DNA of 8,350 bases. Origin: Bacteroidales bacterium. GTDB taxonomy: Bacteria; Bacteroidota; Bacteroidia; Bacteroidales; UBA7960. The stretch covers positions 1 through 8,350 of the forward strand of contig PWHO01000259.1 in assembly GCA_003555385.1 (NCBI GenBank). Reading direction: 5' to 3'. The notes below the pieces were generated by a model. That model made no database searches. It saw only the letters and a list, made by a program, of their open reading frames with translations, and was not told the DNA's origin. Shown here piece after piece: positions 1-6,657 of the stretch. Position numbers and translations under genes: made by a program. How positions within the stretch are numbered: position 1 is the first letter of the stretch; every line of letters starts with the position of its first letter.

Positions 1-506
1 ATGCAGCCAGGCTGGCAGACCTGTCCAATGCAACGGTTGCCACCAACCAGTATATCAAGAACATGGAAAATGCTTCCCAGTCAGTACTTGAACTCAGCCA
101 ATCCTACAAAAACAAGTCGGAATACCTCAAGCACGACCTTAGCCTGTCTGAAGAGTACAATAATACCCTGAAGCAGGCTGTGGATTCAATGGGTGATATG
201 AGCAGGGCCTACAAGCAAACAGCGGACAATGCCAGGGAAAACCTGCAAGCCACTGAAGGCCTTACAAAGAGCCTTTCAGCGCTGAACACCGCCTACGAAC
301 TGCAAATGCAGGCAGCATCCAGTCAGTCGGAGGCATCCAAAAAGTATCACGATACCATGAATACGGTAGTGGACAACATCAGCGCATCTACGGAAAGCTC
401 AAAAGAGTACAAAGAAGAGATGGAAAAGCTGACCGCGAACATCAAGTCACTCAACAGCGTTTACGGAAACATGCTTTCCGCAATGAATTTCAATGTAAAC
501 AGATAA
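1..506 (+). CDS. gldL: GldL/PorL, type IX secretion motor stator-ring subunit, C-terminal part (5' truncated by window edge)
   Basis: This is the last 167 codons of an open frame that enters from the left (first full codon at 3, stop TAA 504-506). GldL is an inner-membrane protein that with GldM forms the proton-driven motor of the type IX secretion system and gliding apparatus. Its two N-terminal membrane helices are outside the window. What remains is the cytoplasmic tail: a long, almost unbroken polar helix rich in Ser, Asn, Gln, Lys and Glu, without prolines, as expected for coiled coil. The closing segment (NSVYGNMLSAMNF) resembles the conserved GldL C-terminus. The identification rests on that ending and on the gldM and gldN genes directly downstream in the canonical order. 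An ATG at 63 is internal, since the frame is open and coding-like upstream of it. No homologue search was possible; the tail alone would be weak evidence without the neighbours. Confidence 0.88.
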   Translation, partial: AARLADLSNATVATNQYIKNMENASQSVLELSQSYKNKSEYLKHDLSLSEEYNNTLKQAVDSMGDMSRAYKQTADNARENLQATEGLTKSLSALNTAYELQMQAASSQSEASKKYHDTMNTVVDNISASTESSKEYKEEMEKLTANIKSLNSVYGNMLSAMNFNVNR

Positions 507-510
507 TTAG

Positions 511-532
511 AATTTTGTTTTAAAGCAAAATT
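511..532 (+). other. AT-rich inverted repeat in the gldL-gldM gap
   Basis: The arms AATTTTG (511-517) and CAAAATT (526-532) are perfect complements. A further G·U and an A-U pair are possible inside, leaving a 4-nt loop TTAA. It fills most of the 46-bp gap between the gldL stop and the gldM start. It is too AU-rich and lacks a following T-run, so a strong terminator is unlikely. An intercistronic processing or stability element is possible. A chance structure in AT-rich spacer is about equally likely. Confidence 0.3.
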
Positions 533-552
533 TCAAGATATAAAATAGTATT

Positions 553-2145
553 ATGGCAGGTGGAAAACAAACCCCCAGGCAGAAACTGATCGGCTTGATG
601 TATCTGATCTTCCTGGCCCTTATGGCACTGAACGTGTCGGTGGAGGTGCTGGACTCCTTCCCTTTGATCAACAGGGGGATTGAGGAGACCAACAGGAATT
701 TCGAGATGAAGGTAGATATGGTGTACGACGATTTCCAGGAGCAACAACTCCTCTTCTCAGAACAACATGTACAACCATATTATGGCGAAGCGCAGTACCT
801 TAGAGAGCAGGCAGACTCCCTGGTCAGTTATATTTTAACGAATCGTACCCAAATGCTGGCCGAGGTCAACAATATCTCTTTTGAAGAAGCGGATACCCTG
901 GATCTGATTGATTCGCGCAGGAAAGACAACTACAGCATATCTTCGCGATACTGGCTGGTGGAAAACAGCATCGATCCCGGCGCCCGCGACGGCGGACCCG
1001 GCACACGTGCATATATTCTCAGAGAAAAAATAAGCAACTTTACCAATTCCATTGACAGCATCCTGGATCAGCACGAGCAGTCCATACAACTCGGACTGGA
1101 TGTGGAAGGACCTTTTCACGTCCAGGACCGCCGGGTAAACTGGCAGCAAATGAACTTTGACCGGGTCATTTCGGTGGCCGTTGCCACGAACCTTCAGCGG
1201 CTGGTCACAGAAGTGCGAAACGCCCAGTTTGATGCAGTAAACATGCTGTATGACCTGATTCATGCCGGTGATTTCCGTTTTGATGAGATCGCGGCACGGG
1301 TTGTGCCCCGGAGTCAGATTGTGATGGAGGGTGACTTTTACGAAGCTGACGTATTCGTAGCGGCTTATGACACACGGCAGGATCCCGAAGTAATTGTGGA
1401 TGGCGTAGGAAGAGTTCCTGTTTCCGACGGGGTAGGCAGGCTGCGCGTACCAGCGACGAACCCGGGCACCCAGCGACACAGTGGTGTTATCCGGATGACT
1501 TCCCCGGCAGGTGTGGTGGAAGAACACCGCTTTGAAACGGAATACACCGTAGAACGACCTACGGCCACCGTATCTGCAGATAAAATGAATGTGTTTTATA
1601 TCGGGCTTGACAACCCGGTATCCCTTTCTGCACCAGGGATTCCGACTGAAAACCTCCGGCCCAGTGTTTCGTCAGGGGCTGAACTGATCAGAAGAGATGA
1701 CGGAAGCCACGTCGTACGCGTAGAACCCGGAACCAACGAAGTTACGGTTTCTGTGAACGCCCTTGTGGGTGGAGAGACAAGAACCATGGGCGTCAGCGAG
1801 TTCCGGGCCAGAACAGTACCCGATCCTGTGGCCTATATTGCAGGAAGGCGGGAAGGCAGGATTGACAGGCAGGTACTGGCAGCAGCAGGAAGAATCACCG
1901 CGGCCATGGACCGTTTTGAGTTCGACATGAGCTTTGATGTAGGAAGTTTTGAGATGACCACGGTGGTTGCTGGTGAATTCAGGCGTTACCGCCAGGAAAA
2001 CGGGGCTGCGCTGACCGAAGAAATGACTCGTGTAATCAACAATGCCCGCAGCGGACAGGAAGTCACTTTCCGGGGTATTACAACAAGACCCGGACCCGAC
2101 GGCACCACCAGGAACCTGGGAGCCATCGCATTTACATTGAACTAA
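553..2145 (+). CDS. gldM: GldM/PorM, type IX secretion and gliding motor subunit
   Basis: A 530-residue protein, close to the family's usual 510-530. GldM has one inner-membrane helix inside the GldL ring and a long periplasmic stalk that carries motion from the proton-driven motor to the outer-membrane-associated ring. The N-terminus MAGGKQTPRQKLIGLMYLIF is the family signature, with the helix at about residues 12-33. Arg9, and Glu31 within the helix, sit where conserved charged residues of the GldM motor lie. Residues about 40-220 are the mostly helical first periplasmic domain (with a GARDGGPGTRAY stretch typical of the family). About 225-530 is beta-rich, fitting the three later immunoglobulin-like domains. 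The C-terminal pattern (GQEVTFRGI, then DGTTRNLGAIAF) matches the end of the last domain. The start at ATG 553 is fixed by the conserved N-terminus; no clear Shine-Dalgarno precedes it, only A-rich spacer, as is common in this phylum. It sits 46 bp after gldL and 27 bp before gldN. Confidence 0.96.
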   Translation: MAGGKQTPRQKLIGLMYLIFLALMALNVSVEVLDSFPLINRGIEETNRNFEMKVDMVYDDFQEQQLLFSEQHVQPYYGEAQYLREQADSLVSYILTNRTQMLAEVNNISFEEADTLDLIDSRRKDNYSISSRYWLVENSIDPGARDGGPGTRAYILREKISNFTNSIDSILDQHEQSIQLGLDVEGPFHVQDRRVNWQQMNFDRVISVAVATNLQRLVTEVRNAQFDAVNMLYDLIHAGDFRFDEIAARVVPRSQIVMEGDFYEADVFVAAYDTRQDPEVIVDGVGRVPVSDGVGRLRVPATNPGTQRHSGVIRMTSPAGVVEEHRFETEYTVERPTATVSADKMNVFYIGLDNPVSLSAPGIPTENLRPSVSSGAELIRRDDGSHVVRVEPGTNEVTVSVNALVGGETRTMGVSEFRARTVPDPVAYIAGRREGRIDRQVLAAAGRITAAMDRFEFDMSFDVGSFEMTTVVAGEFRRYRQENGAALTEEMTRVINNARSGQEVTFRGITTRPGPDGTTRNLGAIAFTLN

Positions 2146-2160
2146 AGACAACAAATTATC

Positions 2161-2165
2161 GGAGG
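2161..2165 (+). promoter_or_regulatory. Shine-Dalgarno site of gldN
   Basis: GGAGG lies 7 nt before the ATG at 2173. It is the clearest ribosome-binding site in the window and supports that start. The other genes here lack such a site, which is usual in Bacteroidota. Confidence 0.65.
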
Positions 2166-2172
2166 CATACCA

Positions 2173-3018
2173 ATGGCAAAATATTTAGTGATCTTAGCTG
2201 CAATAGGTCTTCTGTTCTCCCTGCCCGGGAACGCGCAGGAGGCGGAGCGTGAAAGACCGATGGACGGTGTTTTTGAACGTCGCGCCGTGGAAGAACGCAA
2301 GCCGGTTGACCTTCCCTACGTAAGGGAAGCGGATGTGCTTTGGTCCAAAAGGATATGGCAAAATATCGATGTCCGTCAAACCATGAATCAGTCCCTGTAT
2401 TTCCCGGAAGATCCTTCCGGCGGCTACAGGAGCCTGATGCAGCTTTTGCAGGATTCAATCATGTCAGGTGCCATCAGGGCCTATGCAGTGGATGATGAAA
2501 GTTTTGAAGGCGACCCGCTTGACCCGGAAGAACTATTCAGGGATTTGGGCCGTACAGAAACCTTTGTTCCCGAAGGAGAAACCAGGCCACAAACGGTGGT
2601 CATTGACTTTAACCCCAGCGAAGTGTTCATTTTCCGGATCAAAGAAGAATGGTTCGTGGATTCCCGCCGGGGAGTCATGGATGTGCGAATCATTGGACTG
2701 GCCCCTGCCAGGCTGGTAAGAGACGAGGATACCGGAGAATTCCTGGATGTGTTTGAAACCCTTTTCTGGATTCCTTTCACAGATGCACGCGAGTCGCTTG
2801 CCAATGCCCCTGTATACAACAGGCGCAATGACGGGCAACAGATCTCTTATGATGATTTCTTTATCCGCAGGTTTTTCAATTCGACCGTTTACCGCGAGCA
2901 AAGGCCTGACGGACGGGTAATCAGTGAATATTTTGAGGACCGCCTTGACCAGCTCCTGGAAGCAGACCGGATCAGGGAAGATATCAGGAACTTCGAGATG
3001 GACCTGTGGCATTACTAA
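2173..3018 (+). CDS. gldN: GldN/PorN, periplasmic type IX secretion ring component
   Basis: A 281-residue exported protein. GldN associates with the lipoprotein GldK to form the periplasmic ring under the outer membrane that the GldLM motor works with. Residues 1-21 form a Sec signal peptide with a hydrophobic core (LVILAAIGLLF) and a likely cut after GNA (Ala21). There is no lipobox cysteine, so it is not a lipoprotein, as expected for GldN. The conserved family segment READVLWSKRIWQNIDVRQT lies at residues 51-70, followed by NQSLYFP. A second conserved block is EEWFVDSRRGVMDVRIIGLAP at about 158-178, and the FWIPFTDAR segment follows at about 198-206. It is slightly shorter than the 300-360 residues of well-studied members. 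It is the last gene of the gldKLMN-type operon visible here and ends 3 bp from the convergent fumC. Confidence 0.95.
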   Translation: MAKYLVILAAIGLLFSLPGNAQEAERERPMDGVFERRAVEERKPVDLPYVREADVLWSKRIWQNIDVRQTMNQSLYFPEDPSGGYRSLMQLLQDSIMSGAIRAYAVDDESFEGDPLDPEELFRDLGRTETFVPEGETRPQTVVIDFNPSEVFIFRIKEEWFVDSRRGVMDVRIIGLAPARLVRDEDTGEFLDVFETLFWIPFTDARESLANAPVYNRRNDGQQISYDDFFIRRFFNSTVYREQRPDGRVISEYFEDRLDQLLEADRIREDIRNFEMDLWHY

Positions 3019-3021
3019 GGA

Positions 3022-4401
3022 TTATATCATCGCTCCCGGGTCAACCCAGCGATCAAAATCCTCTTCGGAAACAAGCTTCATTTTCAGCGCGGCTTCCTTC
3101 AGGGTAATTCCTTCTTCGTGGGCTTTTTTGGCAATTGCAGCAGCTTTGTCATACCCGATATGGGGGCTCAGTGAAGTCACCAGCATGAGAGAGTTACGCA
3201 GGTGGCCTTCTATTCTTTCGTAATTCGGTGTAATTCCCCTGACACATTTATCAGCAAACCCAACCGTGGCATCCGCCACCAAACGCGCCGACTGCAATAG
3301 ATTATAGATCATTACAGGTTTGAACACATTCAACTGAAAATGCCCGTTCATACCGCCGACTGTAATGGTCGTATCGTTGCCCATCACCTGGGCAGCAACC
3401 ATTGTCAGGGCCTCTGCCTGGGTGGGATTCACCTTCCCGGGCATAATTGAGCTGCCCGGTTCGTTGGCAGGCAGAATAATCTCTCCAATTCCGCATCGCG
3501 GCCCCGAGGCCAGCATGCGAATATCATTGCCAATTTTCATCAGACTAACAGCCAGAGCCTTTAATGCACCGCTTGCTCTAACCACCCCATCGTGGGCGGC
3601 CAATGCCTCAAATTTGTTGGGAGCGGTAACAAACGGCTTCCCGGTGATTTCTGCAATCCTCTTGGCCACAGCCCGGTCAAAACCTTCGGGCGCATTCAGC
3701 CCGGTACCAACAGCCGTGCCTCCAAGGGCAAGTTCCCTGAGATGCTCCAGTGATTGCTCAATCGCGCTCATTCCGTGCTCAAGTTGAGCAGAAAATCCTG
3801 AAAATTCTTGTCCCAGGGTCAGCGGGGTGGCATCCATCAGGTGGGTACGCCCGATCTTGACCACATCTTTAAACCGGGTGGATTTCTCCTCCAGGGCCCT
3901 TTGCAACTGCCGGATACCCGGCAAAGTCCTGTCGGCGATCATGGTATAGGCTGCCATATGCATGGCCGTGGGAAATGTATCATTGGATGACTGTGATTTA
4001 TTCACATGGTCATTGGGGTGAACAAGTTTTTTCTCGTCATCAAGCTTTCCTCCGAGTATCTCATGTGCCCGGTTGGCAATCACCTCATTGAAGTTCATGT
4101 TTGTTTGTGTGCCGCTGCCTGTCTGCCAGACCACCAGCGGAAAATGATCATCCAGCTGCCCTGCCCTTATCTCGTCACAGGCCTGTACAATTGCCTGCAT
4201 GAATTCCAGCTGCAGCACACCCACGTCATGATTGATCATGGCAGCCGCTTTTTTCAAAACGGCAAAGGCATCAAGGATCTCACGGGGCATCTTCTCATCC
4301 CCGATCCGGAAATTTTCAATCGCTCTCTGTGTTTGCGGCCCCCAGTATTTGTCGGCGGGAACCTCTACCGGTCCCAGGGAGTCATAGGCTGTTCTAAACA
4401 T
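3022..4401 (-). CDS. fumC: Fumarate hydratase class II (fumarase C)
   Basis: This cytoplasmic TCA-cycle enzyme reversibly hydrates fumarate to L-malate. It belongs to the fumarase/aspartase superfamily and is a homotetramer without an iron-sulfur cluster. The chosen start (ATG, complement of 4399-4401) gives 459 residues against the usual 460-467, beginning MFRTAYDSLGPVEVPADKYW, which aligns with known FumC N-termini. The frame stays open for 25 more codons upstream (to 4476), but that extension has no family resemblance and runs into a repeat. Signature regions are SGTQTNMNFNEV (about 96-107), SSNDTFPT (138-145), GRTHLMDATPLTLGQE with catalytic His187 (184-199), and the mobile loop GSSIMPGKVNPTQ with catalytic Ser317/Ser318 (316-328). 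All expected active-site residues are present, so it should be active. It lies downstream of the class I fumarase on the same strand, 140 bp away, and may have its own promoter. Argininosuccinate lyase and aspartase are less likely given the overall match. Confidence 0.96.
   Translation of the reverse strand: MFRTAYDSLGPVEVPADKYWGPQTQRAIENFRIGDEKMPREILDAFAVLKKAAAMINHDVGVLQLEFMQAIVQACDEIRAGQLDDHFPLVVWQTGSGTQTNMNFNEVIANRAHEILGGKLDDEKKLVHPNDHVNKSQSSNDTFPTAMHMAAYTMIADRTLPGIRQLQRALEEKSTRFKDVVKIGRTHLMDATPLTLGQEFSGFSAQLEHGMSAIEQSLEHLRELALGGTAVGTGLNAPEGFDRAVAKRIAEITGKPFVTAPNKFEALAAHDGVVRASGALKALAVSLMKIGNDIRMLASGPRCGIGEIILPANEPGSSIMPGKVNPTQAEALTMVAAQVMGNDTTITVGGMNGHFQLNVFKPVMIYNLLQSARLVADATVGFADKCVRGITPNYERIEGHLRNSLMLVTSLSPHIGYDKAAAIAKKAHEEGITLKEAALKMKLVSEEDFDRWVDPGAMI
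3029..3053. terminator. Weak hairpin at the gldN/fumC convergence
   Basis: ATCGCT (3029-3034) pairs with AGCGAT (3048-3053). Inside, GGG (3038-3040) pairs with CCC (3045-3047) around a TCAA loop, leaving an unpaired CCC on one arm. It lies within the last codons of fumC, 11 bp past the gldN stop. Neither strand has a T-run after it, so it is not a classical intrinsic terminator. It is the only structure near a junction where two convergent transcripts must end. Confidence 0.22.
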
Positions 4402-4419
4402 ACCATCGGGTTTGGTAAA

Positions 4420-4451
4420 CAATAATAACTCTCGTTTCCTGTAACATTCAA
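4420..4451 (-). promoter_or_regulatory. Candidate separate promoter of fumC
   Basis: On the minus strand TTG (complement of 4449-4451) is followed after 21 bp by TATTATTG (complement of 4420-4427). The latter differs from the Bacteroidota -7 consensus TAnnTTTG at one position. The spacing fits this promoter class. Transcription would start near 4414 and give a leader of about 12-15 nt before the ATG at 4401. It could let fumC be expressed apart from the upstream fumarase. The match is by eye only, and such AT-rich motifs arise by chance. Confidence 0.4.
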
Positions 4452-4459
4452 CATGAAAG

Positions 4460-4525
4460 CCGGGGCACATGTTCACTTACGTCAGAGCAAATGTTCACCT
4501 ACGCGATGGTATATATCCACTTACG
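4460..4525. repeat. Three phased 22-bp direct repeats between the two fumarase genes
   Basis: Three units share the core ATGTTCACYTACG on the plus strand: 4469-4481 and 4491-4503 match over all 13 positions allowing C/T at one, and 4513-4525 matches at 11 of 13. The spacing is exactly 22 bp each time. Compared over the full 22 bp, the first two units agree at 17 positions, and the first and third at 15. A poor fourth copy may overlap the class I fumarase stop codon near 4534-4546. The units lie directly upstream of the candidate fumC promoter, about 60 to 110 bp before its predicted start, all on one face of the helix. They are either a regulator-binding array or remnants of a transposon end; the sequence alone does not decide. 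Confidence 0.75.
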
Positions 4526-4541
4526 AGGGGGAAGAAGTCGC

Positions 4542-6161
4542 TTACAGGGAACTGTAAAAGTCATTCCCCTTGTCATCCACAAGGATGAAGGCCGGAAAGT
4601 TTTCCACCCGGATGCAGTAAATGGCTTCCATACCCAGTTCAGGGTATTCCAGCAGTTCCACTTCCTTAATGTTCTCCTGAGCCAGCACAGCCGCCGGCCC
4701 ACCGATGCTTCCAAGGTAAAACCCCCCGTGCTTTTTGCAGGCATCGGTCACCGCCTGGCTGCGGTTACCTTTGGCGATCATTACCATGCTTCCCCCGTGT
4801 TGCTGGAACAAATCCACGTATGAATCCATCCGGCCGGCAGTGGTGGGGCCGAAAGAACCCGAAGGCATCCCCTCAGGGGTCTTGGCCGGACCCGCATAGT
4901 AAATGGGGTGATCCTTAATGTATTGAGGCAATTCTTCTCCCGCATCAAGGCGCTCACTGAGTTTGGCATGGGCGATATCCCGGCCCACAGTAATAGTCCC
5001 GCTGAGCGAGAGCCGTGTCCCCACCGGGTGGGCAGACAAGGTTTTCAGGATATTTTCCATGGGCTGATCCAGTTCCACACTAACAGCTCCCGCTTCATCA
5101 TCCGTTTCACGATAATGCTCCGGGATGAAACGACCGGGGTTATCTTCAAGCTTTTCAATCCATAAACCCCCTTTATTGATTTTGGCCTTGATGTTTCTGT
5201 CAGCCGCACAGGAAACACCCATCCCGACCGGGCAGGAAGCGCCGTGCCTTGGCAAGCGGATAATCCGCACATCCAGGGCAAAATATTTCCCGCCGAACTG
5301 GGCGCCGATGCCGAGCCTGAAGGCTTCCTCCAGCACCTGCTGCTCCAGTTTCCTGTCCCTGAAAGCCTGCCCCCCTTCGTTGCCTTCATCCGGAAGCCCG
5401 TCCAGCTCTTTGGCCGTAGCCAGTTTAACGGTCTTCAGGGTCATTTCAGCGGACGCCCCCCCGACCACAAAAGCCACATGATAGGGCGGACATGCAGCTG
5501 TGCCCAGCGACTTGAGTTTATCCACCAGGAAAGCAAGCAGCCGTTCAGGATTCAGCAGTGCTTTGGTTTGCTGATACAGGGCCGTCTTATTGGCCGACCC
5601 CCCTCCTTTGGCCATGAACAGAAAGCGGTACTCATCCCCGTCTGTCGCAGCGATATCGATCTGGGCAGGCAGGTTGGTCCCTGAATTCTTTTCCCTGTAC
5701 ATATCAAGCGGAATGGTTTGGGAGTAGCGGAGGTTTTCCTCGGTATACACCTGGTAAACCCCTTTAGACAGAGGCCCGGCATCTTCTCCCCCGGTCCATA
5801 CCTGTTGCCCCTTCTTGCCGATGATGGTTGCCGTTCCCGTATCCTGGCAGAAAGGCAATTCCCCTTTGGCAGAGATCTCCGCATTCCGCAGCATGGTCAG
5901 CGCCACATATTTGTCGTTCTCACTGGCATCCGGATCATCAAGAATAGCAGCCATTTGTTTAATGTGCTGAGTGCGAAGCATAAAAGCCGTATCCCGGAGG
6001 GCAGCCTGTGCAAGCATGGTAAGCCCTTCCGGTTCGATTTTCAATACCTGCACCCCCTCAAACCGGGATAAAGACACGAAATCCGGAGTCAGTAAATAGT
6101 ATTCCGTATTGTCCGCTTTCAGCGGGAAAGGTTCCTGGTAATGAAAGCTGGGTGTTGACAT
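4542..6161 (-). CDS. fumA: Fumarate hydratase class I, iron-sulfur dependent (FumA/FumB type)
   Basis: A 539-residue single-chain class I fumarase of the FumA/FumB type. It catalyses fumarate to malate in the cytoplasm with an oxygen-labile [4Fe-4S] cluster. The cluster cysteines are intact and fall at the same numbers as in the E. coli enzyme: Cys105 (LPFCQDTGTA), Cys224 (GTAACPPYH) and Cys318 (GMGVSCAADRN). Other invariant stretches are GTNLPAQID (161-169), AKGGGSANKT (184-193), RLPRHGASCPVGMG (302-315), YAGPAKTPEG, GRMDSYVD and KKHGGFYLGSIGGPAA near the C-terminus. The chain ends FPAFILVDDKGNDFYSSL, as family members do. The start is the ATG at 6159-6161 (MSTPSFHYQE). The frame is open for 187 codons further upstream, but that stretch overlaps the rbfA gene and promoter region on the other strand and has no fumarase resemblance. 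It is first in a fumarase pair with fumC 140 bp downstream, the same order as E. coli fumA-fumC. Confidence 0.97.
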   Translation of the reverse strand: MSTPSFHYQEPFPLKADNTEYYLLTPDFVSLSRFEGVQVLKIEPEGLTMLAQAALRDTAFMLRTQHIKQMAAILDDPDASENDKYVALTMLRNAEISAKGELPFCQDTGTATIIGKKGQQVWTGGEDAGPLSKGVYQVYTEENLRYSQTIPLDMYREKNSGTNLPAQIDIAATDGDEYRFLFMAKGGGSANKTALYQQTKALLNPERLLAFLVDKLKSLGTAACPPYHVAFVVGGASAEMTLKTVKLATAKELDGLPDEGNEGGQAFRDRKLEQQVLEEAFRLGIGAQFGGKYFALDVRIIRLPRHGASCPVGMGVSCAADRNIKAKINKGGLWIEKLEDNPGRFIPEHYRETDDEAGAVSVELDQPMENILKTLSAHPVGTRLSLSGTITVGRDIAHAKLSERLDAGEELPQYIKDHPIYYAGPAKTPEGMPSGSFGPTTAGRMDSYVDLFQQHGGSMVMIAKGNRSQAVTDACKKHGGFYLGSIGGPAAVLAQENIKEVELLEYPELGMEAIYCIRVENFPAFILVDDKGNDFYSSL

Positions 6162-6200
6162 AGCTGGATGGATTGGTGCGACAAATCGGGTTGACATCCA

Positions 6201-6231
6201 TAAATTTACAATATTTCGACAAACATCCAAA
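6201..6231 (-). promoter_or_regulatory. Candidate promoter of the class I fumarase gene
   Basis: On the minus strand TTTG (complement of 6228-6231) is followed after 19 bp by TAAATTTA (complement of 6201-6208), one mismatch from the -7 consensus TAnnTTTG. Transcription would begin near 6196, giving a leader of about 35 nt. A copy of TGGATGT overlaps the -33 element and a second lies just after the -7 element, 29 bp apart. These could be operator half-sites, though short repeats like this can arise by chance. Confidence 0.45.
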
Positions 6232-6263
6232 ATAAACAACCCTGAAGTTATATGGGGCTGCCG

Positions 6264-6276
6264 GCAGGGCCCCTGC
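6264..6276. repeat. Short GC-rich inverted repeat between divergent promoters
   Basis: GCAGGG and CCCTGC flank a single C, forming a perfect 6-bp inverted repeat. It lies between the fumarase and rbfA promoter candidates. A one-base centre cannot fold as RNA, so if it is functional it would be a protein-binding site. No known operator is recognised. Confidence 0.25.
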
Positions 6277-6303
6277 AATCCAGCCCATTTACCCGATTTA
6301 TCG

Positions 6304-6311
6304 TATCTTTG
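6304..6311 (+). promoter_or_regulatory. rbfA promoter -7 element
   Basis: TATCTTTG is an exact match to the Bacteroidota -7 consensus TAnnTTTG. It ends 6 nt before the rbfA ATG at 6318. No clear TTG occurs at the expected -33 spacing; the region near 6283-6290 reads CCCATTTA, which is weak. The predicted transcription start falls at or within a few bases of the ATG. Confidence 0.6.
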
Positions 6312-6317
6312 CAAATT

Positions 6318-6653
6318 ATGGAAACAAACCGACAACACAGAATATCCCGCCTGATCCAGAAAGACATTGGTGAAATTTTGCAGCAAGGCGGAAAGGAATG
6401 GTTCCCGGGTGCCATGATCACGGTCACCAAGGTATATATCACCAGCGACCTGTCCCTCGCCAAAATTTACCTGAGCATTTTCGGGAAAGATGCGGATAAG
6501 TTGCTGCAACAGGTAAAGGCAAGGAATAAGGAAATTCGCAAACATCTGGGGATGCGGGTCAAAAACCAGCTCAGGCAGGTTCCGGAGTTGCGCTTTTTCA
6601 TTGACGACAGCCTTGATTATATCGAGAACATTGAGAAGTTGCTGAAAGAATAG
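6318..6653 (+). CDS. rbfA: Ribosome-binding factor A
   Basis: A 111-residue protein of normal family length. RbfA is a small KH-like-fold protein that binds the 30S subunit and helps the late maturation of 16S rRNA, especially in the cold. The N-terminus METNRQHRISRLIQKDIGEI, the central MITVTKVYITSDLSLAKIYL (from about residue 34), and the ending PELRFFIDDSLDYIENIEKL are clear family hallmarks. The start at 6318 was chosen because family similarity begins there. An in-frame ATG at 6252 adds 22 unrelated residues and would place the promoter element inside the gene. It is the first gene of a plus-strand cluster, with the methyltransferase beginning 4 nt after its stop. Confidence 0.95.
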   Translation: METNRQHRISRLIQKDIGEILQQGGKEWFPGAMITVTKVYITSDLSLAKIYLSIFGKDADKLLQQVKARNKEIRKHLGMRVKNQLRQVPELRFFIDDSLDYIENIEKLLKE

Positions 6654-6657
6654 CCAC

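Noticed and set aside
835..1527. A 230-codon open frame on the minus strand opposite gldM
   Set aside because: It is antisense to a strongly recognised gene, its translation shows no domain-like pattern, and it has no supporting start signals. It is a shadow of gldM codon usage.
3365..3787. Plus-strand open frames opposite fumC and the class I fumarase (for example 3365-3787 and 5244-5684)
   Set aside because: Both lie wholly antisense to conserved enzyme genes and have no family resemblance; they follow from the GC pattern of the true genes.
4402..4476. A 25-codon N-terminal extension of fumC (ATG at 4476)
   Set aside because: The extension has no resemblance to fumarases, runs through part of a tandem repeat and contains the candidate promoter. 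The internal ATG gives a standard-length, standard-looking N-terminus.
4460..4525. A CRISPR array as explanation of the 22-bp repeats
   Set aside because: The units are contiguous 22-bp periods with imperfect cores, with no constant repeat alternating with unique spacers of normal length, and no cas gene is nearby.
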